From NCBI RefSeq assembly GCF_014524545.1, contig NZ_CP053557.1, positions 1,637,501-1,701,500 on the forward strand: a stretch of DNA of 64,000 nt, read 5' to 3'. A program made the position numbers and the translations under genes. This DNA comes from Exiguobacterium sp. Helios. Its GTDB lineage: Bacteria > Bacillota > Bacilli > Exiguobacteriales > Exiguobacteriaceae. Position 1 is the stretch's first letter. The number at the start of each line of letters is the position of its first letter. The notes under the pieces were generated by a model, which saw nothing but the letters and a program-made list of their open reading frames with translations, did not search any database and was not told the DNA's origin. This document shows, piece by piece, positions 32,327-40,576 of the stretch.

Positions 32327-32998
32327 TCAAATGATCGTCGAGCCGACATGACGCAAAAAGTCTTCGGTCGTTTGCTTAAAAAAGGTTAACTGGTGGACCG
32401 GAATCGAGACGTGTCCGCCATAACGGACTTCTAAGTAATGGGGATTGACCGGCGATGGAAACTTGATCCGTGCGAACCACTCGGTCATCGTCTCCTGTTC
32501 GCGCCGTTGCATCGATTGCGGAAGCCGGCGGTTAAACAGCAGCATATGTTGGCGAATATCTTCTGCCGGTAATTCATGGTGAGGATAATGAAGCACCTCG
32601 ACGCGACTTTGCGTTAACAGCAGCGGTTGGAAGCGGGACGGTCGGATGAACTTGATATAGTAAGCTAGCAATCCGATTGACGCAAACATCAGGAAAATGA
32701 AGATGAACAGATACGGTGGTGCGACGACAGAGGAATCGAAGCCCGTCCGAAATAACAGCGGGTCTGGTTCCGTCGCGACGGTATCGACAAGCGGTTCAAA
32801 GTCGACCACAAGGGAATCGGACGGAAGTGAAAGATTGTATGCATCACTACAGCGTGTTGTACAGGAGCTGGTCGTCCGACTGTCGAAAAAAGAAACGAAC
32901 GACGTCAGAAAACGAGGCAAAACGGACTGGATGGCGAACACGGCCAGTAAAATGCCGGAAAGAAACAAACCGATTTTTAATCGGAACGAAGTTTGCAT
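32327..32998 (-). CDS. two-span membrane protein with extracytoplasmic Cys pair
   Basis: A 223-residue protein. An N-terminal transmembrane segment (about 9-30) is followed by an outer loop of about 65 residues containing SSCTTRCSD, which could form a disulfide or bind a ligand. A second span (about 95-115) leads to a cytoplasmic domain of about 105 residues (QSRVEVLHYPHHELPAEDIRQHM). I do not recognise the family. AGAGGTGG precedes the ATG. It is monocistronic. Confidence 0.65.
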   Translation of the reverse strand: MQTSFRLKIGLFLSGILLAVFAIQSVLPRFLTSFVSFFDSRTTSSCTTRCSDAYNLSLPSDSLVVDFEPLVDTVATEPDPLLFRTGFDSSVVAPPYLFIFIFLMFASIGLLAYYIKFIRPSRFQPLLLTQSRVEVLHYPHHELPAEDIRQHMLLFNRRLPQSMQRREQETMTEWFARIKFPSPVNPHYLEVRYGGHVSIPVHQLTFFKQTTEDFLRHVGSTII

Positions 32999-33129
32999 GA
33001 GACCACCTCTTTGATACCGTCAAAACGGTTGATAAACAAGTCTGAACTGAGTATAGCAAATAAGACAGGAAAACGTTCTGGTTTTTTCAAAAATTAGTCA
33101 TTATTTCCTAAAAAAATGGAGGTTACCAG

Positions 33130-34200
33130 ATGAATCGCTTACGCACCAGTTTTCAACAAGCAACGGGACAAATCAGCGGGCACGGGAAACGGAATGTCGG
33201 CGTGTTAAAAACAGCATTTGAAGAAACCGCGGACGAGACGGCAAGTGATCAATACGGGACGGGATCCATCATCCAACCGTTCGAAGAAAAGTTTGCCGAT
33301 GTACTCGGGATGGAGGACGCCGTCTTTTTCCCGAGCGGTACGATGGCGCAACAGGTGGCCATACGGATTTGGTCGGATGAGACGGATAACCGGATCGTCG
33401 CCTATCATCCGCTCTGTCATCTCGAAATTCATGAGCAAGACGGATTAAAGGAACTGCATCCGATTAAAACGATTCTTGTCGGAGAAGCCGACCGGTTGAT
33501 GACACTCGACGAAATCAAAGCGTTGCCGGAGATTGCCTGTCTGTTGCTCGAATTACCGCAACGGGAAATCGGCGGGGTCGCTCCGGCCTTCAGTGAACTG
33601 GAAGCGATCAGCCGGTATTGCCGGGAACAGGGAATCCGTCTGCATCTTGACGGCGCCCGTCTGTTTGAACTAATGCCGTATTACGAGAAGACGGCAGCTG
33701 ACATCGCCGGTCTGTTCGACAGTGTCTACATTTCATTTTATAAAGGACTCGGCGGAATTGCCGGGGCGATTCTTGCAGGACCGGCAGCGTTTTGTAAGAC
33801 GGCCCGGATCTGGAAACGGCGGTATGGCGGGGACTTGATCAGCTTGTATCCGTATATCGTTTCGGCCGATTATTATTATGAACTGCGAAAGGACCGGATG
33901 GGGCAGTACTATGCGGATGCGAAACAACTGGCGGAACGGTTCAATGCGTTGCCGGGTGTGCATACGACACCGGAAGTCCCGGTCTCGAACATGTTCCACC
34001 TGCACTTTGAAGGTCAGGCGGCGAATGTGTCCCCGAAACTGGAACAGGTTCAGGAAGAAACGGGACTCGGCTTCGTGGGTTATCTCGTCGACAAAGACGG
34101 GTATTGTTCAACAGAAATCAGTGTCGGCGATGCTTACGGGGAGCTGGATCCGGAAACACTCGAAACCGGATTTACCCGGCTTTGGCAAGCCTTTTCTTAA
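33130..34200 (+). CDS. threonine-aldolase-family PLP lyase
   Basis: A 356-residue cytoplasmic fold-type I PLP enzyme of the beta-eliminating lyase group. FPSGTMAQQVAIRI binds the cofactor phosphate, LHLDGARLFE supplies the Asp (174) that contacts the pyridine nitrogen, and SFYKGLGGIAGA holds the Schiff-base Lys205. Low-specificity L-threonine aldolase splits threonine to glycine and acetaldehyde. This protein diverges from classical LtaE (for example IWSDETDNRIVAYHPLCHLEIHE in place of the usual active-site His loop), so the exact substrate is open. TGGAGG precedes the ATG. Confidence 0.82.
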   Translation: MNRLRTSFQQATGQISGHGKRNVGVLKTAFEETADETASDQYGTGSIIQPFEEKFADVLGMEDAVFFPSGTMAQQVAIRIWSDETDNRIVAYHPLCHLEIHEQDGLKELHPIKTILVGEADRLMTLDEIKALPEIACLLLELPQREIGGVAPAFSELEAISRYCREQGIRLHLDGARLFELMPYYEKTAADIAGLFDSVYISFYKGLGGIAGAILAGPAAFCKTARIWKRRYGGDLISLYPYIVSADYYYELRKDRMGQYYADAKQLAERFNALPGVHTTPEVPVSNMFHLHFEGQAANVSPKLEQVQEETGLGFVGYLVDKDGYCSTEISVGDAYGELDPETLETGFTRLWQAFS

Positions 34201-34577
34201 AGTGGTTCTTTAACCGTCGGATGGAGTTGTTGGTAAACGGCGATTTTTTCCGTAATCATCTGTTCCGTCCGGATGAGTTCCGCGAGCTGATTGCGGACGT
34301 TTTGCTGGTGTACTTCGAGCAGACGCAGCCGCTCAAGCGACGTGTCGTGCGTTTCGGATGAGGCGAGAAACAGTTCGACATATTCCCGGATCTGATCGAT
34401 CGGCATATGTGTCGCCCGGAGGCGGAGGACAAAACGGAGCCAGGCCAGCTGGGCTTCATCATAACGTCGGACTCCGCTTGCGGTCCGGGTCGGGAACAAC
34501 AATCCTTCTTTTTCGTAATAGCGGATTGTATGGGCCGTCGTTTTGGTCAGTTGGCTGATTTCTGAAATCGTATACAT
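34197..34577 (-). CDS. MerR-family transcriptional regulator
   Basis: A 126-residue regulator. YTISEISQLTKTTAHTIRYYEKEGLLFPTRTASGVRRYDEAQLAWLRFV is the MerR DNA-binding domain, and a coiled-coil dimerisation helix follows. It has no Cys, so it is not a metal or redox-Cys sensor of the classical type. It is divergent from an SDR gene whose promoter has the 19-bp spacer that MerR proteins activate. It overlaps the aldolase gene end by four bases. Confidence 0.9.
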   Translation of the reverse strand: MYTISEISQLTKTTAHTIRYYEKEGLLFPTRTASGVRRYDEAQLAWLRFVLRLRATHMPIDQIREYVELFLASSETHDTSLERLRLLEVHQQNVRNQLAELIRTEQMITEKIAVYQQLHPTVKEPL

Positions 34578-34596
34578 CGTGTCAGACCTTTCTTGC

Positions 34597-34627
34597 TTGA
34601 CTTAGAGTTCACTCTAACTTGTAGACT
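34597..34627 (+). promoter_or_regulatory. MerR-type promoter of the SDR gene
   Basis: TTGACT (34597-34602) and TAGACT (34622-34627) are 19 bp apart. TTAGAGTTCACTCTAA (34602-34617), a perfect 7-2-7 palindrome, sits in the spacer. Its start-proximal half also lies in the regulator's own upstream region. Confidence 0.85.
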
Positions 34628-34660
34628 TTTACTATACCAAACAGAAATGGGGAATTACAG

Positions 34661-35419
34661 ATGAAATACACGGTCATTACAGGAGCCAGCTCAGGCATCG
34701 GATACGAAACAGCGAAAGTACTCGCACAAAAAGGGAAGTCATTGGTCCTCGTTGCCCGCCGGACGGATGAACTGGAAAAATTATGCGACGAAGTCAAAGC
34801 CCTGGCACCGGACAGTGACGTCATTCTCCGTTCCGTTGATTTGACGGAATCGGCGAATGTCCATGAACTGTATGATTCCTTACAAGACCTCGACATCGAG
34901 ACGTGGATCAACAATGCCGGGTTCGGTGACTTCGACAACGTCAAGGATGTGTCAGTCCCGAAAGTAGAAAAGATGCTCCGACTGAACATCGAAGCACTGA
35001 CCGTCTTAACGAGCCGTTATGTCCATGATTATCATGACGTCGAAGGAGCGACGGTCCTCAACGTCTCGTCCGGAGGCGGCTACCGGATCGTTCCTAACGC
35101 GGTCACGTATTGCGCGACGAAGTTTTATGTCAGCGCCTATACGGAAGGACTCGCACAGGAACTGAAAAATGCCGGCGCGAAACTGCGGGCGAAAGTCCTG
35201 GCACCGGCTGCGACGGAAACGGAATTCGCCGACCGGTCACGCGGGGAACAAGGATTTGATTACAGCAAAAACGTCGCCAAATACCATACGGCGGCGGAAA
35301 TAGCGACATTCCTCGACCAACTGCTCGACAGTGACCAAATCGTCGGCATCGTCAATGCGGAAGATTATTCGTTTGAACTGCGCGGACCACTCTTTACGTA
35401 TGTCGGTGCAAACAACTAA
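34661..35419 (+). CDS. short-chain dehydrogenase/reductase
   Basis: A 252-residue classical SDR. TGASSGIGYETAKVLA is the NAD(P)-binding loop, NNAGFGD the structural motif, and the active site comprises Ser in NVSSGGGYR with Tyr-x-x-x-Lys in YCATKFYVSAY. ARRTDE after strand 2 suggests NADPH preference. The divergent MerR regulator with a 19-bp spacer promoter suggests induction by an electrophile or aldehyde, by analogy with AdhR-type systems. Confidence 0.9.
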   Translation: MKYTVITGASSGIGYETAKVLAQKGKSLVLVARRTDELEKLCDEVKALAPDSDVILRSVDLTESANVHELYDSLQDLDIETWINNAGFGDFDNVKDVSVPKVEKMLRLNIEALTVLTSRYVHDYHDVEGATVLNVSSGGGYRIVPNAVTYCATKFYVSAYTEGLAQELKNAGAKLRAKVLAPAATETEFADRSRGEQGFDYSKNVAKYHTAAEIATFLDQLLDSDQIVGIVNAEDYSFELRGPLFTYVGANN

Positions 35420-35427
35420 ATTCGACA

Positions 35428-35466
35428 AAAAGCCAGTTTCCGGATAGCGGAAACTGGCTTTTTTTG
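35428..35466 (+). terminator. terminator of SDR gene
   Basis: AAAAAGCCAGTTTCCG pairs with CGGAAACTGGCTTTTT around a short loop. Confidence 0.92.
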
Positions 35467-35499
35467 TCTGAAGCGGATGAAACGTATATGTAGTTCATC

Positions 35500-35802
35500 T
35501 CAAATCAGCGGCATGACAAACGTCGACGTTAAGCTGACGACTAAAAACAGCGCGTAGCTGAAGAATGTAGTTTTAGGGCTACCATCCGTCCGGCTTCCGA
35601 GAATCGAAAACAGACTGATCGCGCAAATCGTAAGCGTGGACAATAAAAACGATTGATGGGAATCGACTGACGGAATGAGCGACTGGGCGAGATGCGCCAG
35701 ACCTAGCGGCAAGACAATCAGTAAAAAGTAATAGCCGAGCCGTGCTTCCGATGGATGATCCGTCGATTCGTGCTGGGTAACTGTTCGTGTATGCATTCTC
35801 AT
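35500..35802 (-). CDS. small membrane protein, unrecognised
   Basis: A 100-residue protein with three hydrophobic spans after a 20-residue polar N-terminus. The ribosome site (GAAGTGAAGAG) is weak, and two close ATG codons exist (35802 and 35796). The family is unknown. Confidence 0.6.
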   Translation of the reverse strand: MRMHTRTVTQHESTDHPSEARLGYYFLLIVLPLGLAHLAQSLIPSVDSHQSFLLSTLTICAISLFSILGSRTDGSPKTTFFSYALFLVVSLTSTFVMPLI

Positions 35803-36025
35803 GGCTCTTCACTTCCTTCTGCTTTCAGTATAGAGGACTGACGACGAAATCTTCGTTACAGTCCGATGAGAAGTCGATAACAAGATGAACTAATTATGAC
35901 GAACAGATGTCGGGAACATGGAAGACTGTAAAATATGGAAAGGTCTTTGTCCGGATTATGTAAAAAAGTGTAAAATGAGAAGAGAGAAAACGACGGGGAA
36001 ATCCGTCTGGAGAGGAGAAGTTGGC

Positions 36026-37225
36026 ATGAACCGGCTGTTTCGTTATTTTTATGTGTCCGATCTGATTGCGGTCGTTGGCGCCAGTATCTCCTATATTGCG
36101 ATTTACTGGACGTGTGCCCAGCTGTTGTCGCCGGCAGCCGTCTCGTTAGTGATCGGCGCCGTGTTTGTGATTCGTTTCATCAGTTCGAGTCTGGTCGGAC
36201 CGTGGATTGACCGGATTGAACCGGTCCGCCTGCTGAAAGCGACCGTCCTGATCCGTTGTTTCCTGCTTGTTGCCGTCTGGTATATCCTGACGCAGACGGA
36301 TGCCCAGCTTGTGCCGTTGCTGTTTTTGCTTGCCGTTCAGACGTTCCTGCAAGTCATCGGCGGCAATACCGCGTTTAAAGTCGTCACCCGGATTGTCGCG
36401 TCCGAACAGCTGCCGGTCGCCAATGCTTACTTGAGTACGCTCGACCGGGTCGGAACGCTTGCCGGGTTACTGGCGGGTGGGCTGTTGATCACCGGATTTT
36501 CAATTACAGTGATTTTAGGGATGGAGGCTGTCTTGCACCTGCTTGCCTGGTGCCTGTTGTTCCCGTTACGGTCCGGGGAGAAAACAACGGACAAACCGAA
36601 ATGGACCTATTGGGTGGATTTACGGGAAGGGTTGACGTATCTCACCCGTGACACCCGTTTGATCCGGATTTTAGTGTTCGGGATTCTCGCAAACTGGATG
36701 ATTACACCGGTCAACGCGTTACTCGCGCCGTTTGTAAAAGACGTCATCCGAGGCGGAGCGAATACGTTTTCGCTGCTCGAACTGGCACTTGTCATTGGCG
36801 GAATCGGCATGTCGCTCATCTATGCCAAATTGGCGGACCGGCTTAACCTGATGCAGATGTTTTACCTGTCGATGGTGTTACAGGGAGGATTCACGTTGCT
36901 GATCGGACTGACGACGACGTTGCCGTTTGCGTTCAGCGGCATGTTATTACTCGGGATGGCACTCAGTCTGTTCGGAATCCCGTTCTCGACGTTACTGCAA
37001 CAGACGACACCGGACGCCCTGCTCGGACGGATCCGTTCGGCGATGGTCGCCGCTTCAACCTTCAGTTCAGCGCTGTTTTTCGGATTATCGGCATATTTGA
37101 CGACCGTATTTGCAATCGACACCGTGTTTCTATTCTTTTCCGGAAGCGGTCTGCTCATCCTGCTGCTCCTACGACTTCAGCGTAAATCACCGGCTGTGGA
37201 AGTGCGACAGGATGAGGTCGGATGA
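36026..37225 (+). CDS. MFS transporter (exporter type)
   Basis: A 399-residue, 12-span facilitator. The loop 2-3 region reads VGPWIDRIEPVRLLKATVLIR, which fits the MFS_3 exporter group related to enterobactin exporters and macrolide efflux proteins. AGAGGAG precedes ATG 36026; the reading from 35918 would add an unlikely polar leader. It is monocistronic, with no adjacent regulator. Substrate is unknown. Confidence 0.82.
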   Translation: MNRLFRYFYVSDLIAVVGASISYIAIYWTCAQLLSPAAVSLVIGAVFVIRFISSSLVGPWIDRIEPVRLLKATVLIRCFLLVAVWYILTQTDAQLVPLLFLLAVQTFLQVIGGNTAFKVVTRIVASEQLPVANAYLSTLDRVGTLAGLLAGGLLITGFSITVILGMEAVLHLLAWCLLFPLRSGEKTTDKPKWTYWVDLREGLTYLTRDTRLIRILVFGILANWMITPVNALLAPFVKDVIRGGANTFSLLELALVIGGIGMSLIYAKLADRLNLMQMFYLSMVLQGGFTLLIGLTTTLPFAFSGMLLLGMALSLFGIPFSTLLQQTTPDALLGRIRSAMVAASTFSSALFFGLSAYLTTVFAIDTVFLFFSGSGLLILLLLRLQRKSPAVEVRQDEVG

Positions 37226-37306
37226 CAAATCGGCCTTCAGGCGGAGGGCAGGAGAAACGGGAGGCGTTATACTTAAAAAAAACGCTTACAGAGGAGAATG
37301 TGCAGG

Positions 37307-37414
37307 ATGGATGGAATGACGATGCTTGCCTTGATGTTTTTGATTCCAATTGGTGGAATGACGGTCATGTTGAATGTTTTGTGGCGCCGGATTACACCGG
37401 AGCTCGAAAAGTAA
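37307..37414 (+). CDS. 35-residue single-span membrane peptide
   Basis: A short frame encodes MDGMTMLALMFLIPIGGM at the start and ends with NVLWRRITPELEK: a hydrophobic span followed by a basic-acidic tail, with four Met in the first nine residues or so. GAGGAG (37291-37296) lies ten bases from the ATG, and the strong terminator at 37458 follows. The in-frame ATG at 37298 is too close to the ribosome site. Short proteins of this shape often bind larger membrane proteins. The MFS gene ends 82 bp upstream. Confidence 0.55.
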   Translation: MDGMTMLALMFLIPIGGMTVMLNVLWRRITPELEK

Positions 37415-37457
37415 GCCTGTACATACAACCGGTTCGAACGGAACCGCGCTAAAAGTA

Positions 37458-37497
37458 AACGACGCTGCCCGCAAGAACGGGCAGCGTCGTTTTTTTC
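37458..37497. terminator. bidirectional terminator
   Basis: AACGACGCTGCCCG pairs with CGGGCAGCGTCGTT and is followed by TTTTTTT. It lies between the small membrane peptide and the convergent hmp gene. Confidence 0.92.
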
Positions 37498-37516
37498 TGA
37501 CTAGACTAAAGGAAAG

Positions 37517-38671
37517 TTACGAAACGGCAGTCGGTGCTTCGAGCGCGAGACTTGGTCCGAAGACTTCAAAATGCAGCTTGTCCGGCTGACCGCTCCAGTG
37601 GCGGCGGACGAACTGAATCATCGCTTCCGGTCCGCAGACGAATGCGTCCGCTGTCCGGTTGATCTGCGTTACATCGTCAATCGACAAGCGTCCCGGTGTC
37701 GTGCCCGGCAACGCATTTCGTTCTGCAAAACGGAGGATTGTTGCGCCTTGTTCTTCAAATCGTGCCAATTGTTCGGCGAACGGCCGGTCAAGGTCGTCCT
37801 GGACGGCAACGTATAACGTCGTGTCGCGACCTGCCGCAAGCGCTGCTTCAGTCATTGCGAGCAGTGGCGTCAAACCGATACCGCCGGCGAGACCGACGAA
37901 TGGAGTAGGCGCGTCCGGTAACGTGAACGAACCGGCCGGCGCGCTGAGCAACACGCTGTCGCCGACGGACAAACCGTGCATTTGGTTCGAGACGGACCCG
38001 TCCTGTTTGACACCGATCGTATATGACGTGCCGTTTGCGACCGTCGTTAAACTGTATTGACGGTTTTGCCAAAGACCATCCGGTGCCTGGAGGCGGACCG
38101 TAACGTATTGACCGGTTTGATACGGTGCGAGCTGTCGTCCGTCAGCCGGACGTAACGTAAACGATTGGATGTCGCTTGACTGACGTGTGATCTGTTCGAT
38201 GACGAACGGCTGATAGCCTTCAAAGGCAGTCGCTTGTTCATCCTGCTGATAGAGCTCCGCTTCGAGCGAAATGAACAGCTTGGCGATTTCCCCGTAGCCA
38301 ATCGTCCAGGCTTCGATGATCTCCGGTGTCGCCGCGTCTCCGAGGACATCCTGGATTGCCCCGATCAGTTCCGTTCCGACGATGTCATACATGAAAGGTT
38401 TGATTTGCAGACTGCGGTGCTTATGGAGGACCGGCAATAACGTCGGTTTGAGCGTTTCGAGCTGATCAATGTAAGCAGCTGCCGCATAGACCGCTGTCGC
38501 TAAAGCTTGCGACTGGCGGTCATTTTTTTGATTCGATTGATTAAAGATATGTTTCATTTCCGGATGATTTTCAAACAGTCGTTGATAGAAGACACGTGTA
38601 ATGCTGTGACCGTGTTCAGCGAGCACCGGGACGGTTGATTTGATGATGGCGATTGTCGATGACGTTAACAT
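37517..38671 (-). CDS. hmp: flavohemoprotein, nitric oxide dioxygenase
   Basis: A 384-residue three-domain protein that turns NO and O2 into nitrate. Residues 1-140 are a globin with distal Tyr29 (RVFYQRLF) and proximal His85 (KHRSLQIKP). Residues about 150-255 are the FAD domain with RQYSLT. Residues about 260-384 are the NAD(P)H domain with GGIGLTPLLAM and FVCGPEAMI. Length is slightly below the usual 400. ATG 38671 with AAAAGGAAG was chosen over the frame extended to 38791. Candidate operators lie about 90-120 bp upstream. Confidence 0.95.
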   Translation of the reverse strand: MLTSSTIAIIKSTVPVLAEHGHSITRVFYQRLFENHPEMKHIFNQSNQKNDRQSQALATAVYAAAAYIDQLETLKPTLLPVLHKHRSLQIKPFMYDIVGTELIGAIQDVLGDAATPEIIEAWTIGYGEIAKLFISLEAELYQQDEQATAFEGYQPFVIEQITRQSSDIQSFTLRPADGRQLAPYQTGQYVTVRLQAPDGLWQNRQYSLTTVANGTSYTIGVKQDGSVSNQMHGLSVGDSVLLSAPAGSFTLPDAPTPFVGLAGGIGLTPLLAMTEAALAAGRDTTLYVAVQDDLDRPFAEQLARFEEQGATILRFAERNALPGTTPGRLSIDDVTQINRTADAFVCGPEAMIQFVRRHWSGQPDKLHFEVFGPSLALEAPTAVS

Positions 38672-38757
38672 AAAGACACTTCCTTTTCGGATAATGGATG
38701 TCAGATCAGGTTCGATTTCAGTATCCGTCAAGACTTGTTTTAATGCAATAGATGAAA

Positions 38758-38792
38758 TACTAGATTTAAAATAGTACGTGATATTTGTCACA
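38758..38792 (-). promoter_or_regulatory. two candidate operators upstream of hmp
   Basis: TACTAGATTTAAAATAGTA (38758-38776) is an interrupted palindrome with a TTTAAA-like centre of the kind bound by NsrR. It directly abuts TGTGACAAATATCACG on the minus strand (38777-38792), a TGTGA-N6-TCAC site of Fnr/Crp type. NO and oxygen control of hmp is known in Bacillus; the assignments here are inferred. Confidence 0.4.
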
Positions 38793-38822
38793 AGTATGCC
38801 ATCAATTCGTCAAGCAACCGAC

Positions 38823-38850
38823 AAAAAACCTCCGAGGAAGGTCGGAGGTC
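38823..38850 (-). terminator. terminator of the SgrR-like gene
   Basis: On the minus strand ACCTCCGA pairs with TCGGAGGT and is followed by TTTTTTGT. Confidence 0.8.
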
Positions 38851-40474
38851 AAGAGGAAATCCACAGTTTTGAGAAGTCCAAATAGCCGAACGAATCAATC
38901 GTAATATTTTGCAGCTCAATCGGAAACGGAATGATCCGCGTATCATCATACAACGGAATAAAGTAGGACGAGTCGATCAAATGCCGTTCGACCGCCTGGT
39001 GCAGAACTATCCAATCTTCGAACGGGGTTTCATCATATTGGGTCAGCCAGGTCTCCATGTCCGGCATCCGGTGAAACAGCTTCGCAGGCGGTGAAAAATC
39101 ATTCGTCAAAAACTGATGGAAGGCGACCGGTAAGTTCCGTTCGAATACTTCCGCATGGACGGCGAGGTCGATCGTCTCAAAGGCATGGAAATTGGTGATA
39201 CTCTCCTTAAAGCCGACCGGTACAAACTCATAAGGAATACCGTGCGCATCGAGCGTCTCGCATAACCAGCGGGTCACCTTATCCGTAAAGTCGGTCAATT
39301 TTATCCGGAGCGGTTGCGTAAACGTAACGGCAGGACCATCCGGAAGCGGGTGGACAGAGCTGAACTGTTCGAGGAACCCGCGGTCGTTCGGAAAACTCCG
39401 TTCACTGACCGACTGAATCGACGGACGGATCGCGGCAATCAACCGGTGAAGGTAGTGCCGGGCTTCCGGGTGCTCGAACGGGCCGCCGGGACGCGGATTC
39501 AAAAAGACGAGGCCGAAACCGGACTGGGTCGAAATCGTATCCGTTTCACCGGAGTCCGACCGTGATGTCCGGTAGACGGGATCATAGGCATCGGGCATCT
39601 GAATGAACTCAATCCGGTCGAGCAGGGCGCGGATGCCGTAATAATTCGGGAAGGCAGATAACACCGTCTTTTTCGGATCGTTTCGGGTCAGCTGGAACGG
39701 TCCTGTTCCGACGTTGTCCTTGCCGATGCTCGTATGAATCGTCGCCAGTTTCGGTAACAGCGAATGCCGCCGTTGATCGAGTGTCAAATCGACCTGATAA
39801 GGACCGTTCGACTGAATATGTAAGACGTGCCGGTATGACTTGGCATAGGCCGGATAAGCGACTAGTTTGCGGAGACTTTTCGTGACGTCCTTACTCGTTA
39901 AGAGTGATCCGTCATGGAAGCGGACGTCTTTTCGTAAATAGAGCGATAAGGTAGAGCCGTTCCAGGCGTAATGGTGGGCCAGTTCCCCTTGCAGTTTACC
40001 GTCGGCGTCAATTGCGAACAGCCGACTGAAGACGTTTTGAACAAGGTGGGCACTGTGGATATCGGCGGCTTCGAGCGGATCGGTCGTTAAAAAAGGACGT
40101 CGGCGCGGAATCAGCAGCGCATCGGACGATTCCTGCGTATAGCCGAACTTTTGTTCAAGCTTTCGCATGAACCGTCCCGTTTGCGCCGGCGACCAGTCCC
40201 AGCTCAGTTCTTCCGTGACGGCGTCAACCGACTCGCGTTCAATCCGTTCGAGCATCTGCTTCGCATATTCGCGCTCGACATGACGCAGCCAGACAAGTAC
40301 CGTCAGATGCCCGCGGCCACGGCCGCTTGTATAGTCGAGCCAACCGTCTTCCTGCCAGCGGTTCAAATACCGTTTCGTTTGTTTGGGGCTTAAATGGATC
40401 GTGTCGGCGAGTTCGGCAATCGAGTACGATCCTTCCCGGCAGGATTTCCATAACGTGAACAGATAAGCGTCCAT
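38849..40474 (-). CDS. SgrR-like transcriptional regulator (HTH plus SBP domain)
   Basis: A 541-residue protein without a signal peptide. Residues 1 to about 110 are a winged helix (YSIAELADTIHLSPKQTKRYLNRWQEDGWLDYTSGRGRG) of the SgrR_N type. Residues from about 145 resemble cluster C solute-binding proteins (DIHSAHLVQNVFSRLF, LYLRKDVRFHDGSLLTSKDV) kept inside the cell as a ligand sensor. GGAGG lies nine bases before ATG 40474. It is divergent, over a 102-bp gap, from an MFS gene. In enteric bacteria SgrR is next to a sugar exporter, so a ligand-controlled exporter is a fair guess. Confidence 0.85.
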   Translation of the reverse strand: MDAYLFTLWKSCREGSYSIAELADTIHLSPKQTKRYLNRWQEDGWLDYTSGRGRGHLTVLVWLRHVEREYAKQMLERIERESVDAVTEELSWDWSPAQTGRFMRKLEQKFGYTQESSDALLIPRRRPFLTTDPLEAADIHSAHLVQNVFSRLFAIDADGKLQGELAHHYAWNGSTLSLYLRKDVRFHDGSLLTSKDVTKSLRKLVAYPAYAKSYRHVLHIQSNGPYQVDLTLDQRRHSLLPKLATIHTSIGKDNVGTGPFQLTRNDPKKTVLSAFPNYYGIRALLDRIEFIQMPDAYDPVYRTSRSDSGETDTISTQSGFGLVFLNPRPGGPFEHPEARHYLHRLIAAIRPSIQSVSERSFPNDRGFLEQFSSVHPLPDGPAVTFTQPLRIKLTDFTDKVTRWLCETLDAHGIPYEFVPVGFKESITNFHAFETIDLAVHAEVFERNLPVAFHQFLTNDFSPPAKLFHRMPDMETWLTQYDETPFEDWIVLHQAVERHLIDSSYFIPLYDDTRIIPFPIELQNITIDSFGYLDFSKLWISS

Positions 40475-40576
40475 CTCATTCCTCCGTTCTAAAAGGGGAC
40501 ATCTTTTCTTGATGATGTCCATTTTTTAGTGACTGTGTCTTGTTTATCATACAGGTAGAGAATGGAAGGTGACAAT

